DNA from: Temperatibacter sp965603205
Lineage (GTDB): Bacteria > Pseudomonadota > Alphaproteobacteria > Sphingomonadales > Kordiimonadaceae
Reading direction: 5' to 3'
Length of the DNA: 59,229 bases
NCBI GenBank assembly: GCA_965603205.1
Contig: CBFDCC010000014.1
Coordinates: forward strand, 1-59,229
The notes beneath the pieces were generated by a model that saw only the letters and a program-made list of their open reading frames with translations, searched no databases and was not told the DNA's origin. Below are positions 16,444-24,906 of this stretch, in pieces. The position numbers and the translations under genes were made by a program. Positions within the stretch are counted from its first letter, which is position 1, and every line of letters begins with the position of its first letter.

Positions 16444-17319
16444 ATGCCATCTGATAAATATGTTGTATGCCATTTGGGAGCACATAAGACCGCAACGTCA
16501 CTACTTCAGGGCTTTTTTAAAAGTAAGTATAAATCTCTATATGAAAAAGAGGGCGTTATTTTATACCCTAGGCGAAAAACCAGCAAATTTATTGGCTGGG
16601 GTGAAAAAATAAAGCCTCATACCAAGAAATTTCGTGAAGTTATTACTGATGGTCTAAATGGTAATAATATTGTGGCTATTTCCAATGAAGATGCATTAGG
16701 GCACCCAATTCAAGCTGGCGCGCCAAGTCTATATCCAGATGCTGAAAAATACGCAAAAGAGCTTCGGCATGTATTGAAGGATATGGATGTTAAAATCTCT
16801 TACTATATCAGGTCACAAGAAGATTATATTCAATCTTACTATTTACAATTAGTGCACCAAGGTGAGTTTTATACTTTCAATCAATTCCTTGAAGAAAAAG
16901 CAAATATTGAGAAGTTGTCTTGGAAGCCTATTATAGAGGCACTCGCTAATACTTTTGGTGAAGAGAATGTATTTGTTGGTGATTTTAATAGTATTAAAAA
17001 AGGGCAAAAGGCTTTTCTGCAGGAGTTTTCTTCAACCTTTTTCCCTGGGATAGATATTCCTATCGCATATGGTAAGAAGCATAATTTCAGTATTTCGGAT
17101 AGAGGATTGCAAATGGCGTTGAGAATAAACCCTTTACTTCGCAAACATGGAGGGGAAACTAGGCGAGTTCGTGATTTTCTTCAGGAAAACTTTTCTAATG
17201 CAACGGAACCGCGACCGATTTTGATGACTGATTCTTTTAAAAATGAAATTAAAGAGAGATATCAGGAAGAGAATGAGTATATTTTGAAGAAATTTTCTAT
17301 GATCGATAGGCATGTTTAA
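16444..17319 (+). CDS. Sulfotransferase-like P-loop protein
   Basis: Probable sulfotransferase-superfamily protein of about 291 residues. The N-terminal strand-loop-helix CHLGAHKTATSLLQGFF matches the PAPS 5'-phosphosulfate loop of this superfamily (HxGxHKTGTT type). A second region, KISYYIRSQEDYIQSYYLQ, resembles the 3'-phosphate-binding R/S motif; relatives use the donor PAPS to sulfate glycans or lipids. The acceptor is unknown. ATG 16444 is chosen because GGGA lies upstream. The gene is clearly more A+T-rich than its neighbours, stands alone between tRNA-Glu genes and a terminator, and may have been acquired horizontally. Confidence 0.7.
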   Translation: MPSDKYVVCHLGAHKTATSLLQGFFKSKYKSLYEKEGVILYPRRKTSKFIGWGEKIKPHTKKFREVITDGLNGNNIVAISNEDALGHPIQAGAPSLYPDAEKYAKELRHVLKDMDVKISYYIRSQEDYIQSYYLQLVHQGEFYTFNQFLEEKANIEKLSWKPIIEALANTFGEENVFVGDFNSIKKGQKAFLQEFSSTFFPGIDIPIAYGKKHNFSISDRGLQMALRINPLLRKHGGETRRVRDFLQENFSNATEPRPILMTDSFKNEIKERYQEENEYILKKFSMIDRHV

Positions 17320-17363
17320 AATGCTTGTAGGTGCAGTGTCGGAGTGGAAAATATAAAATTAAA

Positions 17364-17388
17364 TACTGGCTTTTAGCCAGTTTTTTTT
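17364..17388 (+). terminator. Rho-independent terminator after the sulfotransferase-like gene
   Basis: ACTGGCT (17364-17370 region) pairs with AGCCAGT (17375-17381) over a TTT loop and is followed directly by a run of eight T. Confidence 0.9.
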
Positions 17389-17477
17389 ATGCCATTTTTT
17401 TATACTATTGCTGTTCTATCTCGGATTTGGCAAAAGTATTCTTGTAGTAAGTTTTTGAATGGGATTGGGTAGGTATA

Positions 17478-18482
17478 ATGGCGGTTAAATTCTCACAGGT
17501 GCCAAATGTTAGTTATTATGATGTCAAGTCTGCCGAGACACAGCTGAAAGGCAGAGCTTTTCGCACGCCGTTAATTGAAAATCCTGTGCTTAATGAAATA
17601 GCAGGTGGTCGTGTGTTTGTTAAAGCTGAATGTTTGCAACATACGGGATCATTTAAATTTCGAGGAGCATACAACCGCATATCGCGTCTTAGTGACGATG
17701 ACAAGAAAAAGGGTGTTGTGGCCTTCTCTTCGGGTAATCACGCGCAGGGCGTAGCCTTAGCATCACGTATGCTTGGTGTTAAGGCGACTATTGTTATGCC
17801 TGAGGATGCACCAACCATTAAAATGGAAGGCACTAAAGAGCTTGGCGCAGAGGTGGTGACCTATGATCGCTACACTGAAAGCCGAGAAGAGATATCCAAG
17901 GGGCTTTGTGCAACATTAGGGGCAACGTTAGTGCCGTCTTATGACGATATTTATATTATGGGCGGACAGGGCACTGTCGGTCTAGAGATTGCTGATGATC
18001 TACGTATGTTGCGCTTGGCTGCAGATCAAATATTAATAAATTGCGGCGGCGGAGGCTTATCATCAGGAGTATTCACTGCAACTAATGAAGTATGCCCACC
18101 ACATGATAAATATGTGGTAGAACCAGCGCTGTATAATGACACACAGATGTCACTGGATCAGGGTAAGCGTGTAGGCGTTGATCCAACCCAGCATAGTATC
18201 TGTGACGCACTGCTAGCCCCTACGCCGGGCAAGATGACATACCAAAAGTTAAAAGAACTTGGTGTGAAGGGATTAACGGTGACGGACGAAGAGGCAATGA
18301 GTGCTATCGCCTTTGCCGCTAAGAATTTAAAGCTGGTGGGAGAGCCCGGCGGTGTGGTGTCACTGGCGGCTGTGTTAGAGCGGAAAGTGGATTTAAAGGA
18401 TAAAGTTACTGTCTGTATTATCAGTGGCGGTAATATAGATAGTGAGACTTTGGCTAAGGCAGTTAATAATTATACGAAATAA
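17478..18482 (+). CDS. Threonine/serine dehydratase (PLP-dependent, fold type II)
   Basis: Converts threonine (or serine) to the 2-oxo acid and ammonia; some close relatives are serine racemases. Its 334 residues carry the PLP lysine in the motif TGSFKFRGAYN, the cofactor-phosphate and substrate loops SSGNHAQGVA and CGGGGLSSG, and a late SGGN motif near the C-terminus. It lacks the C-terminal regulatory domain of biosynthetic IlvA, so it is a short, catabolic-type or racemase-like enzyme. ATG 17478 follows GGGTAGGT. It appears monocistronic. Confidence 0.9.
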   Translation: MAVKFSQVPNVSYYDVKSAETQLKGRAFRTPLIENPVLNEIAGGRVFVKAECLQHTGSFKFRGAYNRISRLSDDDKKKGVVAFSSGNHAQGVALASRMLGVKATIVMPEDAPTIKMEGTKELGAEVVTYDRYTESREEISKGLCATLGATLVPSYDDIYIMGGQGTVGLEIADDLRMLRLAADQILINCGGGGLSSGVFTATNEVCPPHDKYVVEPALYNDTQMSLDQGKRVGVDPTQHSICDALLAPTPGKMTYQKLKELGVKGLTVTDEEAMSAIAFAAKNLKLVGEPGGVVSLAAVLERKVDLKDKVTVCIISGGNIDSETLAKAVNNYTK

Positions 18483-18576
18483 CTCTTTTCTGACTAATCT
18501 TGTTGGGTTATATAAATACGCAAGATGATTGCCAATGAATGGCATGATCAAACATTAAACGCTGGGGAGCATTAAA

Positions 18577-18684
18577 ATGGTAACGAACGAGCATAAGAAT
18601 ACATACGAAGGCTTTATCAAATCTACAAAAATAGGCGTAGTTGCCAGTGTTGCAATTTTGGTTCTATTAGCCGCCATCGCATAA
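18577..18684 (+). CDS. aa3-type cytochrome c oxidase subunit IV (small alphaproteobacterial form)
   Basis: A 35-residue protein with a short polar N-terminus (residues 1-18, containing YEGFIKSTK) and one membrane helix (GVVASVAILVLLAAIA). This is the layout of the tiny bacterial aa3-oxidase subunit IV of alphaproteobacteria, which has the conserved TYxGF-type segment before a single span. A strong GGGGAG lies 8 bases before the ATG and a good terminator follows. It is an orphan here, away from other oxidase genes, which is usual for this subunit. Confidence 0.75.
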   Translation: MVTNEHKNTYEGFIKSTKIGVVASVAILVLLAAIA

Positions 18685-18707
18685 GCTTGATTTCATAGAA
18701 TAAATTT

Positions 18708-18737
18708 AAAGCCCTGCCAATTTTGGCGGGGCTTTTT
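18708..18737 (+). terminator. Rho-independent terminator (bidirectional)
   Basis: AAAGCCCTGCCA (18708-18719) pairs with TGGCGGGGCTTT (18724-18735) with one wobble, followed by T residues. It serves the oxidase subunit gene and, in the other direction, hspQ. Confidence 0.9.
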
Positions 18738-18765
18738 GTTGACTTGGAAATGTGGGAGAGAGACT

Positions 18766-19134
18766 TTAGTGGGCAGCGATACCTTTAAGCTCGTAGTGGC
18801 CATGAGATAGGTGACCAAATAGTTCTGTCACCTCAGGGTGGACAATAGGCTCGTCACTATCGTCAGCTAGAAGATTTTGCTGGCTAACATAGGCCTTGTA
18901 AGACGACTCGCTATTTTCAGCGAGTAAGTGATAATAAGGTTGATCCTTACTGGGGCGAATACCCTCAGGGATTGATAGCCACCATTCTTCGGTATTATCA
19001 AAATCGGGATCAACATCAACAATGACGCCGCGAAAATCAAAAAGGCGATGACGTACAACTTGCCCAATGGAAAACAGCGCGTCGCTGGTCACAATTGGTT
19101 CTTCACCGTAGCTGTATGATAAGGTCTCGCTCAT
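18766..19134 (-). CDS. hspQ: Heat shock protein HspQ (YccV-like hemimethylated-DNA-binding domain)
   Basis: A 122-residue small protein of the HspQ/YccV family. In enterobacteria HspQ modulates Lon protease and affects DnaA turnover. The family core is clear: FSIGQVVRHRLFDFRGVIVDVDP, then EEWWLSIP, DQPYYHLLAE and the YVSQQNLL strand. The N-terminal MSETLSYSYGEEP is a short extension. AAGGAG lies upstream of the start on the minus strand. Monocistronic, sharing the terminator at 18708-18737. Confidence 0.93.
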   Translation of the reverse strand: MSETLSYSYGEEPIVTSDALFSIGQVVRHRLFDFRGVIVDVDPDFDNTEEWWLSIPEGIRPSKDQPYYHLLAENSESSYKAYVSQQNLLADDSDEPIVHPEVTELFGHLSHGHYELKGIAAH

Positions 19135-19297
19135 GATAGTAACTCCTTATCCATTGAATAGGTTCTTGTGGCATGAGTGTCAATAAGTCTTTGGTGATAT
19201 TTAGGCACTAAATGTAGTCTTTTGCATTTCATCCTATCTGGCGTTATACTTGCATTCATAATTCTGTCATAGTTCCTTGTTATAAGGAGGCATGAAA

Positions 19298-19324
19298 ATG
19301 AAAATAGAAAAGAAAAAGAAATGA
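19298..19324 (+). CDS. Eight-codon upstream leader ORF with strong ribosome site
   Basis: AAGGAGG at 19284-19290 is ideally spaced for ATG 19298, which opens the frame MKIEKKKK and stops at TGA 19322-19324. The stop overlaps the ATG at 19321 (ATGA) of the 61-residue gene. The layout is the same as at 8783-8815. Confidence 0.4.
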   Translation: MKIEKKKK

Positions 19325-19506
19325 ATAGAACAATAGATCAAGCGGGATTACGCCGCATAGCGCGTCTAGAGTTGGCAAGACATGCCCCCCTGACGCATAA
19401 AGAAGCCCTAAAGCATCTTCAATCGACTATGGGCCCCTATGAGATGGATATGTGCGCAATGTCAGATGATGTAGCTGCGTATTTAGGGCGTCATACAAAG
19501 CATTAA
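19321..19506 (+). CDS. Small basic protein of unknown function
   Basis: A 61-residue cytoplasmic protein, not recognised. It is rich in Arg, His and Ala (QAGLRRIARLELARHAPL; YLGRHTKH) and could form two helices; nothing suggests a membrane span. Its ATG overlaps the stop of a short leader ORF that carries the only strong Shine-Dalgarno sequence, so expression probably depends on coupling. A -1 slip in the A-rich run just before would fuse the leader to it. It is followed by a bidirectional terminator shared with the DUF4170 gene. Confidence 0.55.
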   Translation: MNRTIDQAGLRRIARLELARHAPLTHKEALKHLQSTMGPYEMDMCAMSDDVAAYLGRHTKH

Positions 19507-19542
19507 GGCTATATAACATAACATATAATACCCTGATGCAAT

Positions 19543-19575
19543 AAAGCCCCACCATCAATCGATGCGGGGCTTTTA
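19543..19575 (+). terminator. Rho-independent terminator (bidirectional)
   Basis: AAAGCCCC (19543-19550) pairs with GGGGCTTT (19566-19573) over a 15-base loop that can pair further (ATC/GAT), followed by T. It lies between convergent genes. Confidence 0.8.
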
Positions 19576-19603
19576 TATTATTAATTTAAGAAGAGTAATA
19601 TTC

Positions 19604-19825
19604 TTATTCTTCAGGCTCTAATAACTTATGAAGATGTACCACGGCGTATTTGGTCATTGCATCATCAACATTTTTCTGACTTTCTTGGCGCCAAGCATTT
19701 GTTGCTTCTTGCTCATTGGGATATACGCCTACTAAATGCACTTTATTAAGGTCAGTAAAATTAAGACCTTGTGGGTCGTCTACTTGACCACCCAGTACAA
19801 GATGTAGTTTATGTGTGTTGCCCAT
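19604..19825 (-). CDS. DUF4170 domain-containing protein
   Basis: A 73-residue conserved alphaproteobacterial protein of unknown function. It shows the family pattern KLHLVLGGQVDDPQGLNF, then VHLVGVYP, a central helix with AWRQESQKNVDDA, and the C-terminal strand YAVVHLHKLLEPE. I choose the ATG at 19825 (MGNTHK), which has AAGGA nine bases upstream; the ATG at 19834 is too close to that site. Monocistronic, convergent with the small gene at 19321-19506. Confidence 0.85.
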   Translation of the reverse strand: MGNTHKLHLVLGGQVDDPQGLNFTDLNKVHLVGVYPNEQEATNAWRQESQKNVDDAMTKYAVVHLHKLLEPEE

Positions 19826-19970
19826 GGATCTCATTCCTTGTATTTATAATATATATTTGCTTTTTGCAGCAATGTAAGCGCAGACTTATCAGAATTTCTA
19901 GATAATGCTAGTCCTTTTGTGTGTTATAACATTGTTGATATAGTTTTTATAGTGTTTGGAGAATAAATCA

Positions 19971-20513
19971 GTGTCAAATGTTCAAAATACAACATTATTG
20001 ATTTCAATAGCAGGGGGCGACAGTGTTGGGGTTGTTGCATCTGTGTCCGGGTATTTGTTTGAGATAGGGGCTAATTTAGCTGATACTGCCTATGCTGTGC
20101 TGGGGCGCGGCTATGAATTTTCCTGTGTAGTAACTTTTGATAATGTAACTACGGTTGAAGAATTACAAAGCGGGTTACAGTCATTAGAAATTTTATCGGG
20201 TGCTCGGATGACAGTAACGCCATTTCCTTTTGATTTAGACCGTGATGATACAGGTTCTATCTCGCATATTATTGAAGTATCAGCAGGGGATAGACCTGGC
20301 CTTGTTGCATGTGTTAGCGAAGTGTTGGGTGATTTTAATGCTAATATTGTGCGTATGAATAGCCGCCGGGTAGAATCCGCTGATGGTTCAATGCAATACC
20401 GTACGCGTTTTGCTGTGTCGATTGGTCCATCACAGGCCGTTAAATGTAAAAATGCATTGGCTAACATGGCGGGTAGTATGCGTCTTAAATTGACAGTGGA
20501 AGAAATTGGATAA
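19971..20513 (+). CDS. Two-ACT-domain protein (GcvR-like)
   Basis: A 180-residue protein made of two tandem ACT domains, as in GcvR, the glycine-cleavage regulator. Domain 1 covers LISIAGGDSVGVVASVSGYL with GANLADTAYAVLG, and domain 2 covers HIIEVSAGDRPGLVACVSEVL with NANIVRMNSRRVE. There is no DNA-binding or catalytic domain, so it likely acts by binding small molecules or a partner regulator. GTG 19971 is preferred as start because GGAG lies 9 bases upstream; the in-frame TTG at 19956 overlaps that site. Confidence 0.8.
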   Translation: MSNVQNTTLLISIAGGDSVGVVASVSGYLFEIGANLADTAYAVLGRGYEFSCVVTFDNVTTVEELQSGLQSLEILSGARMTVTPFPFDLDRDDTGSISHIIEVSAGDRPGLVACVSEVLGDFNANIVRMNSRRVESADGSMQYRTRFAVSIGPSQAVKCKNALANMAGSMRLKLTVEEIG

Positions 20514-20521
20514 ATCATAAA

Positions 20522-20547
20522 AAAAAGAGGCCTGTGAACCTCTTTTT
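20522..20547 (+). terminator. Rho-independent terminator (bidirectional)
   Basis: AAAAAGAGG pairs with CCTCTTTTT around an 8-base loop. It lies between the ACT-domain gene and the convergent mlaC-like gene and works on both strands. Confidence 0.85.
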
Positions 20548-20560
20548 CTTGGTCTAGTTT

Positions 20561-21202
20561 CTATTCAGCCAGAAGCCTGTTCTTACCAGCTAATTCTATA
20601 ATGAAATCATCCATACCGAGCGCTTTAATACGGCTCGAAAATATTTCCCTATTGGTGATGATTAGATTTATACCTTCAACTTCAAGATTAACAATTTGAA
20701 AAGCTCCAGCTTTTTTTCGAATGCGCCAATCGGCTTTTATGGGTTCACCTTCTTCACGGTCAATTTTGGTCCGTATATATATGTGGCCACGTTTGCCAGG
20801 TGCTGCTACAGAACCTGTGACATTCAAGTCTTTAAATCCAATTTGCGCCATATTTTTATCAAGTTCACTGATGATAAAGGCCTCTACGGCAGTTGTATAA
20901 GCTTGTTTTTGAGCTGCATTGATTGCGCGGTAATGCCTGCCAAGCATTGCACGGCCAATTAAATTTAAGTCAGAAGCTTTAGCAAATATAGACTTAAAAA
21001 CTGTATCACGTTCAATTTCAGTTAGAGTGCTGTCACTCCAAGCTGTCTTGGTTTCCTCAGCCAATCCTTCTAGAAAGCTAATAGCACCCTCGGGATCATC
21101 TGAGGCAAGGTCTTGCGCTGTTGTTGCTATTGAAAAAGATAATAAAACAACTGATAAAAAGGCTGTAATTGTCATTTTTAATAATAAAAAGTGTTTAAAC
21201 AT
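20561..21202 (-). CDS. mlaC: MlaC/Ttg2D-family periplasmic phospholipid-binding protein
   Basis: Periplasmic carrier of the Mla pathway, shuttling phospholipids between outer and inner membranes. The 213-residue product has a signal peptide (MTITAFLSVVLLSFSIATTAQ) and the MlaC core: FKSIFAKASDLNLIGRAMLGRHYR, a long helix ending in YTTAVEAFIISELD, then strands with IRTKIDREEGEPIKADWRIRKK and IVNLEVEGINLIITNREIF, where EGINL is a family hallmark. ATG 21202 has GAGGAT upstream. No mlaEFD genes are near, so the carrier is encoded alone. The cytochrome c gene ends 59 bases upstream on the same strand and may be co-transcribed. Confidence 0.88.
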   Translation of the reverse strand: MFKHFLLLKMTITAFLSVVLLSFSIATTAQDLASDDPEGAISFLEGLAEETKTAWSDSTLTEIERDTVFKSIFAKASDLNLIGRAMLGRHYRAINAAQKQAYTTAVEAFIISELDKNMAQIGFKDLNVTGSVAAPGKRGHIYIRTKIDREEGEPIKADWRIRKKAGAFQIVNLEVEGINLIITNREIFSSRIKALGMDDFIIELAGKNRLLAE

Positions 21203-21260
21203 AATATCCTCATTTCGTCTTATACCTAGGCGGCCGATATGACTGCCTAGGTATGAGCTG

Positions 21261-21680
21261 TTATTGAGCAATCGTTGCCTCACGTAGGTAAGCCATAATA
21301 TTTTTCCGGTCTTGCTCTTTTTTAAGGCCAGGGAAAATCATTTTGTTGCCGGGTAAAAAAGCCTTTGGTTTTGCGAGCCATTCATCAAGCTTTGCTTCAT
21401 CCCAAACAAAGTCGGTTGCCAACATTGCTTTTGAATATTTATAGCCCTCAGCAGAGGCTGACTGTCGTCCAAAAAGACTATCTAAGTTAGGTCCCATACG
21501 ATGACGTGGAGCGGCAGTTAAGCTGTGGCATGCTTTGCAGCGATTAAAAAGGCGCTTGCCTTTTTTTACATCGCCAGCGGAAGATAATGTCGTGTCTGCA
21601 GCATCAAGAGCTGTTGCTTGTGCAGATAATCCAACAAGGGAAACCATGGTGATTAGAGCACTGATAAAAAATACTTTCAT
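21261..21680 (-). CDS. Class I c-type cytochrome, periplasmic
   Basis: A 139-residue exported electron carrier. After a signal peptide (MKVFFISALITMVSLVGLSAQATA), the haem-binding motif CKACH appears early (FNRCKACHSL), then MGPNLDSLFGR and a distal Met ligand candidate in GNKMIFPGLKKEQDRKNIMAYL, as in cytochromes c2/c550. It likely shuttles electrons between the bc1 complex and an oxidase. It sits upstream of the mlaC-like gene on the same strand. Confidence 0.93.
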   Translation of the reverse strand: MKVFFISALITMVSLVGLSAQATALDAADTTLSSAGDVKKGKRLFNRCKACHSLTAAPRHRMGPNLDSLFGRQSASAEGYKYSKAMLATDFVWDEAKLDEWLAKPKAFLPGNKMIFPGLKKEQDRKNIMAYLREATIAQ

Positions 21681-21882
21681 GTTACTACCTATCGTAATTG
21701 TTAATTCTGTATTGTTATTTAAGTCTTTTACTCAATTTTTGCCACATAACCAATCCTTAGATTCAAAAAAGTGGCGAAAAATTAATTTCGCCACTTTTAA
21801 CTAAGTGATAATTAACAGTTCCTGAACAATATACATCATTACTTTAAGGCAATAATGTGATTAGGATTACAGGAACCAGTGG

Positions 21883-23433
21883 TTAATTGTGGTTCACTTC
21901 CTTTATTTCACCAGACTTAATGCGAGCTAAATAACTAACTAGCATTGTTTTGACTTCTTTACGTAGAAGGAAAAGCCCTACAATATTAGGGAAGCCCATC
22001 GCAAGAAGCAAGGCGTCTGCAATGTCCATAACAGGCCCTAGCGCCATAGCTGAACCAATGAATAACACAATCAAATATGATACTTTAAAGGCTAGGTCAG
22101 CATTTGGTTTGTTGCCAAATAAATATAGGAATGACCGTTGACCATAGTAGAACCATGTAATGGATGTAGAGAATGCAAATAGGATCACCGCAACAGTTAG
22201 TATATATGGGAACCAATCAGCCACAGTAGCAAAAGCACGTGATGTTAGCGTAATGCCTTCTGTTACTGTTGGATCAGCAGTGCCTGTTAAGATAATCACA
22301 AGTGCTGTGATCGTACAGATAACCACTGTATCGATGAAAGGTTCTAATGTTGCAACTAGTCCTTCTGCCACAGGTTCTCTTGTTTTCGCGGCAGAGTGTG
22401 CAATAGAAGCAGAACCAAGCCCAGCCTCGTTAGAGAATGTGGCACGCCTTAAACCTTGCACAAGAACACCAATAATACCGCCCTCAACACCAGGAGCAGT
22501 GAAGGCACCTGTAAATATTTGGCCAATAGCATCAGGAATACCACCAAAGTTAGATCCAATAATTACAAAAGCCGCGCCCACATATAGGAGTGCCATAAAA
22601 GGGACGAGAAATTCTGTCACATGGGTGATTTGACGAATGCCGCCAATAATCACAAGACCTACAGCGGTTAGGAACACAACGCCAAATATCCAAGGCTTGC
22701 CGTAAAATAAGCTGTCAACGCCACCGGTTAAGGCAACAATCTCATTAGTAAATTGTAGCGATGATTGATTGACTTGGAACATAGCGCCCGCGCCATAAGC
22801 GCCGCCGATACAAAACATTGCAGCAACAACGGCTAGAAATTTACCAAGGCCAGGCATCCCACGATTTTTTAGACCTTTTGATAGGTAATACATGGGGCCA
22901 CCAGAAACGACTCCATTTTCATCGAACTCGCGATATTTCAAACCGAGTGTACATTCAACAAATTTACTGGTCATGCCAAATAGGCCTGCAAGGATCATCC
23001 AAAAAGTAGCGCCAGGACCACCAATGGAGATCGCAATAGCCACACCAGCGATATTGCCAAGACCTACTGTACCAGATACGGCAGCAGTTAAGGCTTGGAA
23101 ATGTGTTACTTCACCTGGGTCACTTGGGTCGTCATATTTCCCTGACACGATGCGTAACGCTTGCTTAAAACCACGTAGGTTAATGAACCCCATATAAAAG
23201 GTGAAGAATATACCGCCACCTAATAGCCAGAGTACAATGAATGGAATGCCAGGAGAGCCTTCAGATAGCCAGTCCATTGGAATTTCGAAGAAAATAGCAT
23301 CCGAAATAGCCTTTGTATATGGTACTATCGTTGTGTTAATTGCCTCTGAAACAGATTGCTCGGCCTCCTGTGCAATAGATGCTACAGATATAATTAAAGG
23401 CAACACAAGTGCTGCCACGATACGTTTAAACAT
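21883..23433 (-). CDS. Alanine/glycine:cation symporter (AGCS family)
   Basis: Sodium-coupled amino-acid uptake protein of the inner membrane, 516 residues. An N-terminal signal-like segment (AALVLPLIISVASIAQE) is followed by about ten or eleven hydrophobic spans. Family signatures include GTVGLGNIAGVAIAISIGGPGATFWM and FSNEAGLGSASIAHSAAKT, both typical of AgcS/AlsT/DagA proteins, and VVICTITALVIILTG. It is transcribed alone; the 292-base region upstream to the divergent DUF2336 gene holds its promoter. I looked for a glycine riboswitch there and saw none. Confidence 0.94.
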   Translation of the reverse strand: MFKRIVAALVLPLIISVASIAQEAEQSVSEAINTTIVPYTKAISDAIFFEIPMDWLSEGSPGIPFIVLWLLGGGIFFTFYMGFINLRGFKQALRIVSGKYDDPSDPGEVTHFQALTAAVSGTVGLGNIAGVAIAISIGGPGATFWMILAGLFGMTSKFVECTLGLKYREFDENGVVSGGPMYYLSKGLKNRGMPGLGKFLAVVAAMFCIGGAYGAGAMFQVNQSSLQFTNEIVALTGGVDSLFYGKPWIFGVVFLTAVGLVIIGGIRQITHVTEFLVPFMALLYVGAAFVIIGSNFGGIPDAIGQIFTGAFTAPGVEGGIIGVLVQGLRRATFSNEAGLGSASIAHSAAKTREPVAEGLVATLEPFIDTVVICTITALVIILTGTADPTVTEGITLTSRAFATVADWFPYILTVAVILFAFSTSITWFYYGQRSFLYLFGNKPNADLAFKVSYLIVLFIGSAMALGPVMDIADALLLAMGFPNIVGLFLLRKEVKTMLVSYLARIKSGEIKEVNHN

Positions 23434-23725
23434 AATTCCCCTTCCTATAGGACGATGCCTTTATGGATGACCTTAATAGGTTCCCTGATAGATATAATCA
23501 TCAATATATATGATGATTCTTTTCATTATGGGTATATCCTAACCCTTTAGCTGTTCAGCCTCAATGGAAAGATGCTAAAATGGGTAAAATAGTTACAATT
23601 GTTAATATGTATGGGAAATTTTAACTTTTTATATATACTAAATTTATTGCACTCTCCGATTTGGACGCTAAGGTGTATATATATTATTTTTCATACTAAA
23701 TAATTATATGAAATGAGGCAATATA

Positions 23726-24853
23726 GTGAGTGATGAAATGTTAAGTATTGCAGATGTAGCCAAGCTTTTGCAGGATCCTTCGCCAGAGAACCGCGCAAAG
23801 GCGGCTACAAGTGTTGGAAAAACATTCAGTGGAAATGCATTAACTGACTCTGAACGAGCAATCGCGGAGGATATTTTCCATGCAATGCTAGCTGACGCAG
23901 CTGTGCGTGTACGCTCCGCTTTATCTGAAAGTTTAAAAGAAAACCCAAATGTGCCGCACGATGTTGCTGTGTCACTGGCTAAGGATGTTGATGAAGTCGC
24001 GCTGCCGATGATTAAATCTTCGTCTGTGCTGTCTGATGAAGATTTGATAGCAATTGTTGAAACCAGAGGGGCCGACCTACAAAAAGCGGTTGCCTCTCGT
24101 GAAACTGTTTCAGCCTCAGTTGCTGATAAGTTAGCTGATACTGGCAATGAAGATGTCGTGGCAACGCTGGTGGCTAATAATGGCGCTGATATATCAGAAG
24201 AGACATTTGATAAAGTTATTGATGAATTTGGTGAGAACGAAAAAATAAACGAACCGATAGTTATGCGCGATAAGCTACCAATTGATGTTTCAGAGCGTCT
24301 GGTAACATTGGTATCTGAAAAACTACAACAGCATATTTTGTCCAATCATGAAGTGTCTGCGAGCATAGCCACTGATCTTTTGCTGGAATCACGGGAGAAG
24401 GCGACGGTATCACTCTTAGATGATGAAAACTCTGCCTCAGATGTGGTGACACTGGTAAACCAGCTTTATAATAATGAGCGGTTAACACCTACATTAGTGC
24501 TACGCGCACTATGCATGGGCGATACAACATTCTTTGAAGTAGCGCTTGCTAAAATGTCAGGTATTCCCGTTATTAATGCTTATCAATTAGTACATGATAA
24601 GGGTGAACTGGGTCTCTCTAAACTATTTAAGGCGGCTAAAATGCCGACCCAGTTTATCAAGGTTGCTCGTGCGGCCCTAGATGTAGCGGATGAAATGGTG
24701 ATGACAGGTGGTGATAACCGCGAGCATTTCAAACAGATAATGTTAGAGCGCGTTCTAACCGCATTTGAACTTATTGAAGTTGAGCTGGATAGTGAAAATA
24801 TTGATTATCTAATTGGCAAGCTTCATAAAGTTGATCTGACTGACGCTGCTTAG
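23726..24853 (+). CDS. DUF2336 domain-containing protein
   Basis: A 375-residue cytoplasmic, all-helical protein of the alphaproteobacterial DUF2336 family, of unknown function. The helical repeats have a HEAT-like look: DPSPENRAKAATSVG, DAAVRVRSALSESLKENPNVPHDVA, and similar units LSDEDLIAIVETRGADLQKAVASRE. The C-terminal half (LVNQLYNNERLTPTLVLRALCMGDTTFFEVALAKMSGIP) is the typical DUF2336 core. Translation appears to start at GTG 23726 (MSDEML). It is monocistronic and ends in a strong terminator. Confidence 0.85.
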   Translation: MSDEMLSIADVAKLLQDPSPENRAKAATSVGKTFSGNALTDSERAIAEDIFHAMLADAAVRVRSALSESLKENPNVPHDVAVSLAKDVDEVALPMIKSSSVLSDEDLIAIVETRGADLQKAVASRETVSASVADKLADTGNEDVVATLVANNGADISEETFDKVIDEFGENEKINEPIVMRDKLPIDVSERLVTLVSEKLQQHILSNHEVSASIATDLLLESREKATVSLLDDENSASDVVTLVNQLYNNERLTPTLVLRALCMGDTTFFEVALAKMSGIPVINAYQLVHDKGELGLSKLFKAAKMPTQFIKVARAALDVADEMVMTGGDNREHFKQIMLERVLTAFELIEVELDSENIDYLIGKLHKVDLTDAA

Positions 24854-24874
24854 AACTATCCGTATCTTAATTTG

Positions 24875-24906
24875 AAAGGGCACCTTTAATAGGTGCCCTT
24901 TTTTTT
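24875..24906 (+). terminator. Rho-independent terminator (bidirectional)
   Basis: AAAGGGCACCT (24875-24885) pairs perfectly with AGGTGCCCTTT (24891-24901), followed by a T run. It also lies at the 3' end of the convergent TonB receptor gene. Confidence 0.93.

Noticed and set aside
16101..17388. Genomic island integrated at tRNA-Glu
   Set aside because: No integrase, no partial tRNA copy at a far end and only one unusual gene; the second tRNA is complete and has its own flanks.
22160..22633. Plus-strand frame (157 codons) antisense to the amino-acid symporter
   Set aside because: No start signals and no domain features; the symporter on the minus strand is unambiguous.
23434..23725. Possible glycine riboswitch before the AGCS symporter
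   Set aside because: The conserved glycine aptamer segments are not visible; only a small 8-bp hairpin (23496-23518) was found.
23704..24345. Long minus-strand reading frame (213 codons) inside the DUF2336 gene
   Set aside because: Ser/Thr-rich complement of an Ala/Asp/Glu-rich coding strand, no ribosome site, no recognisable motif; the plus-strand frame has domain evidence.
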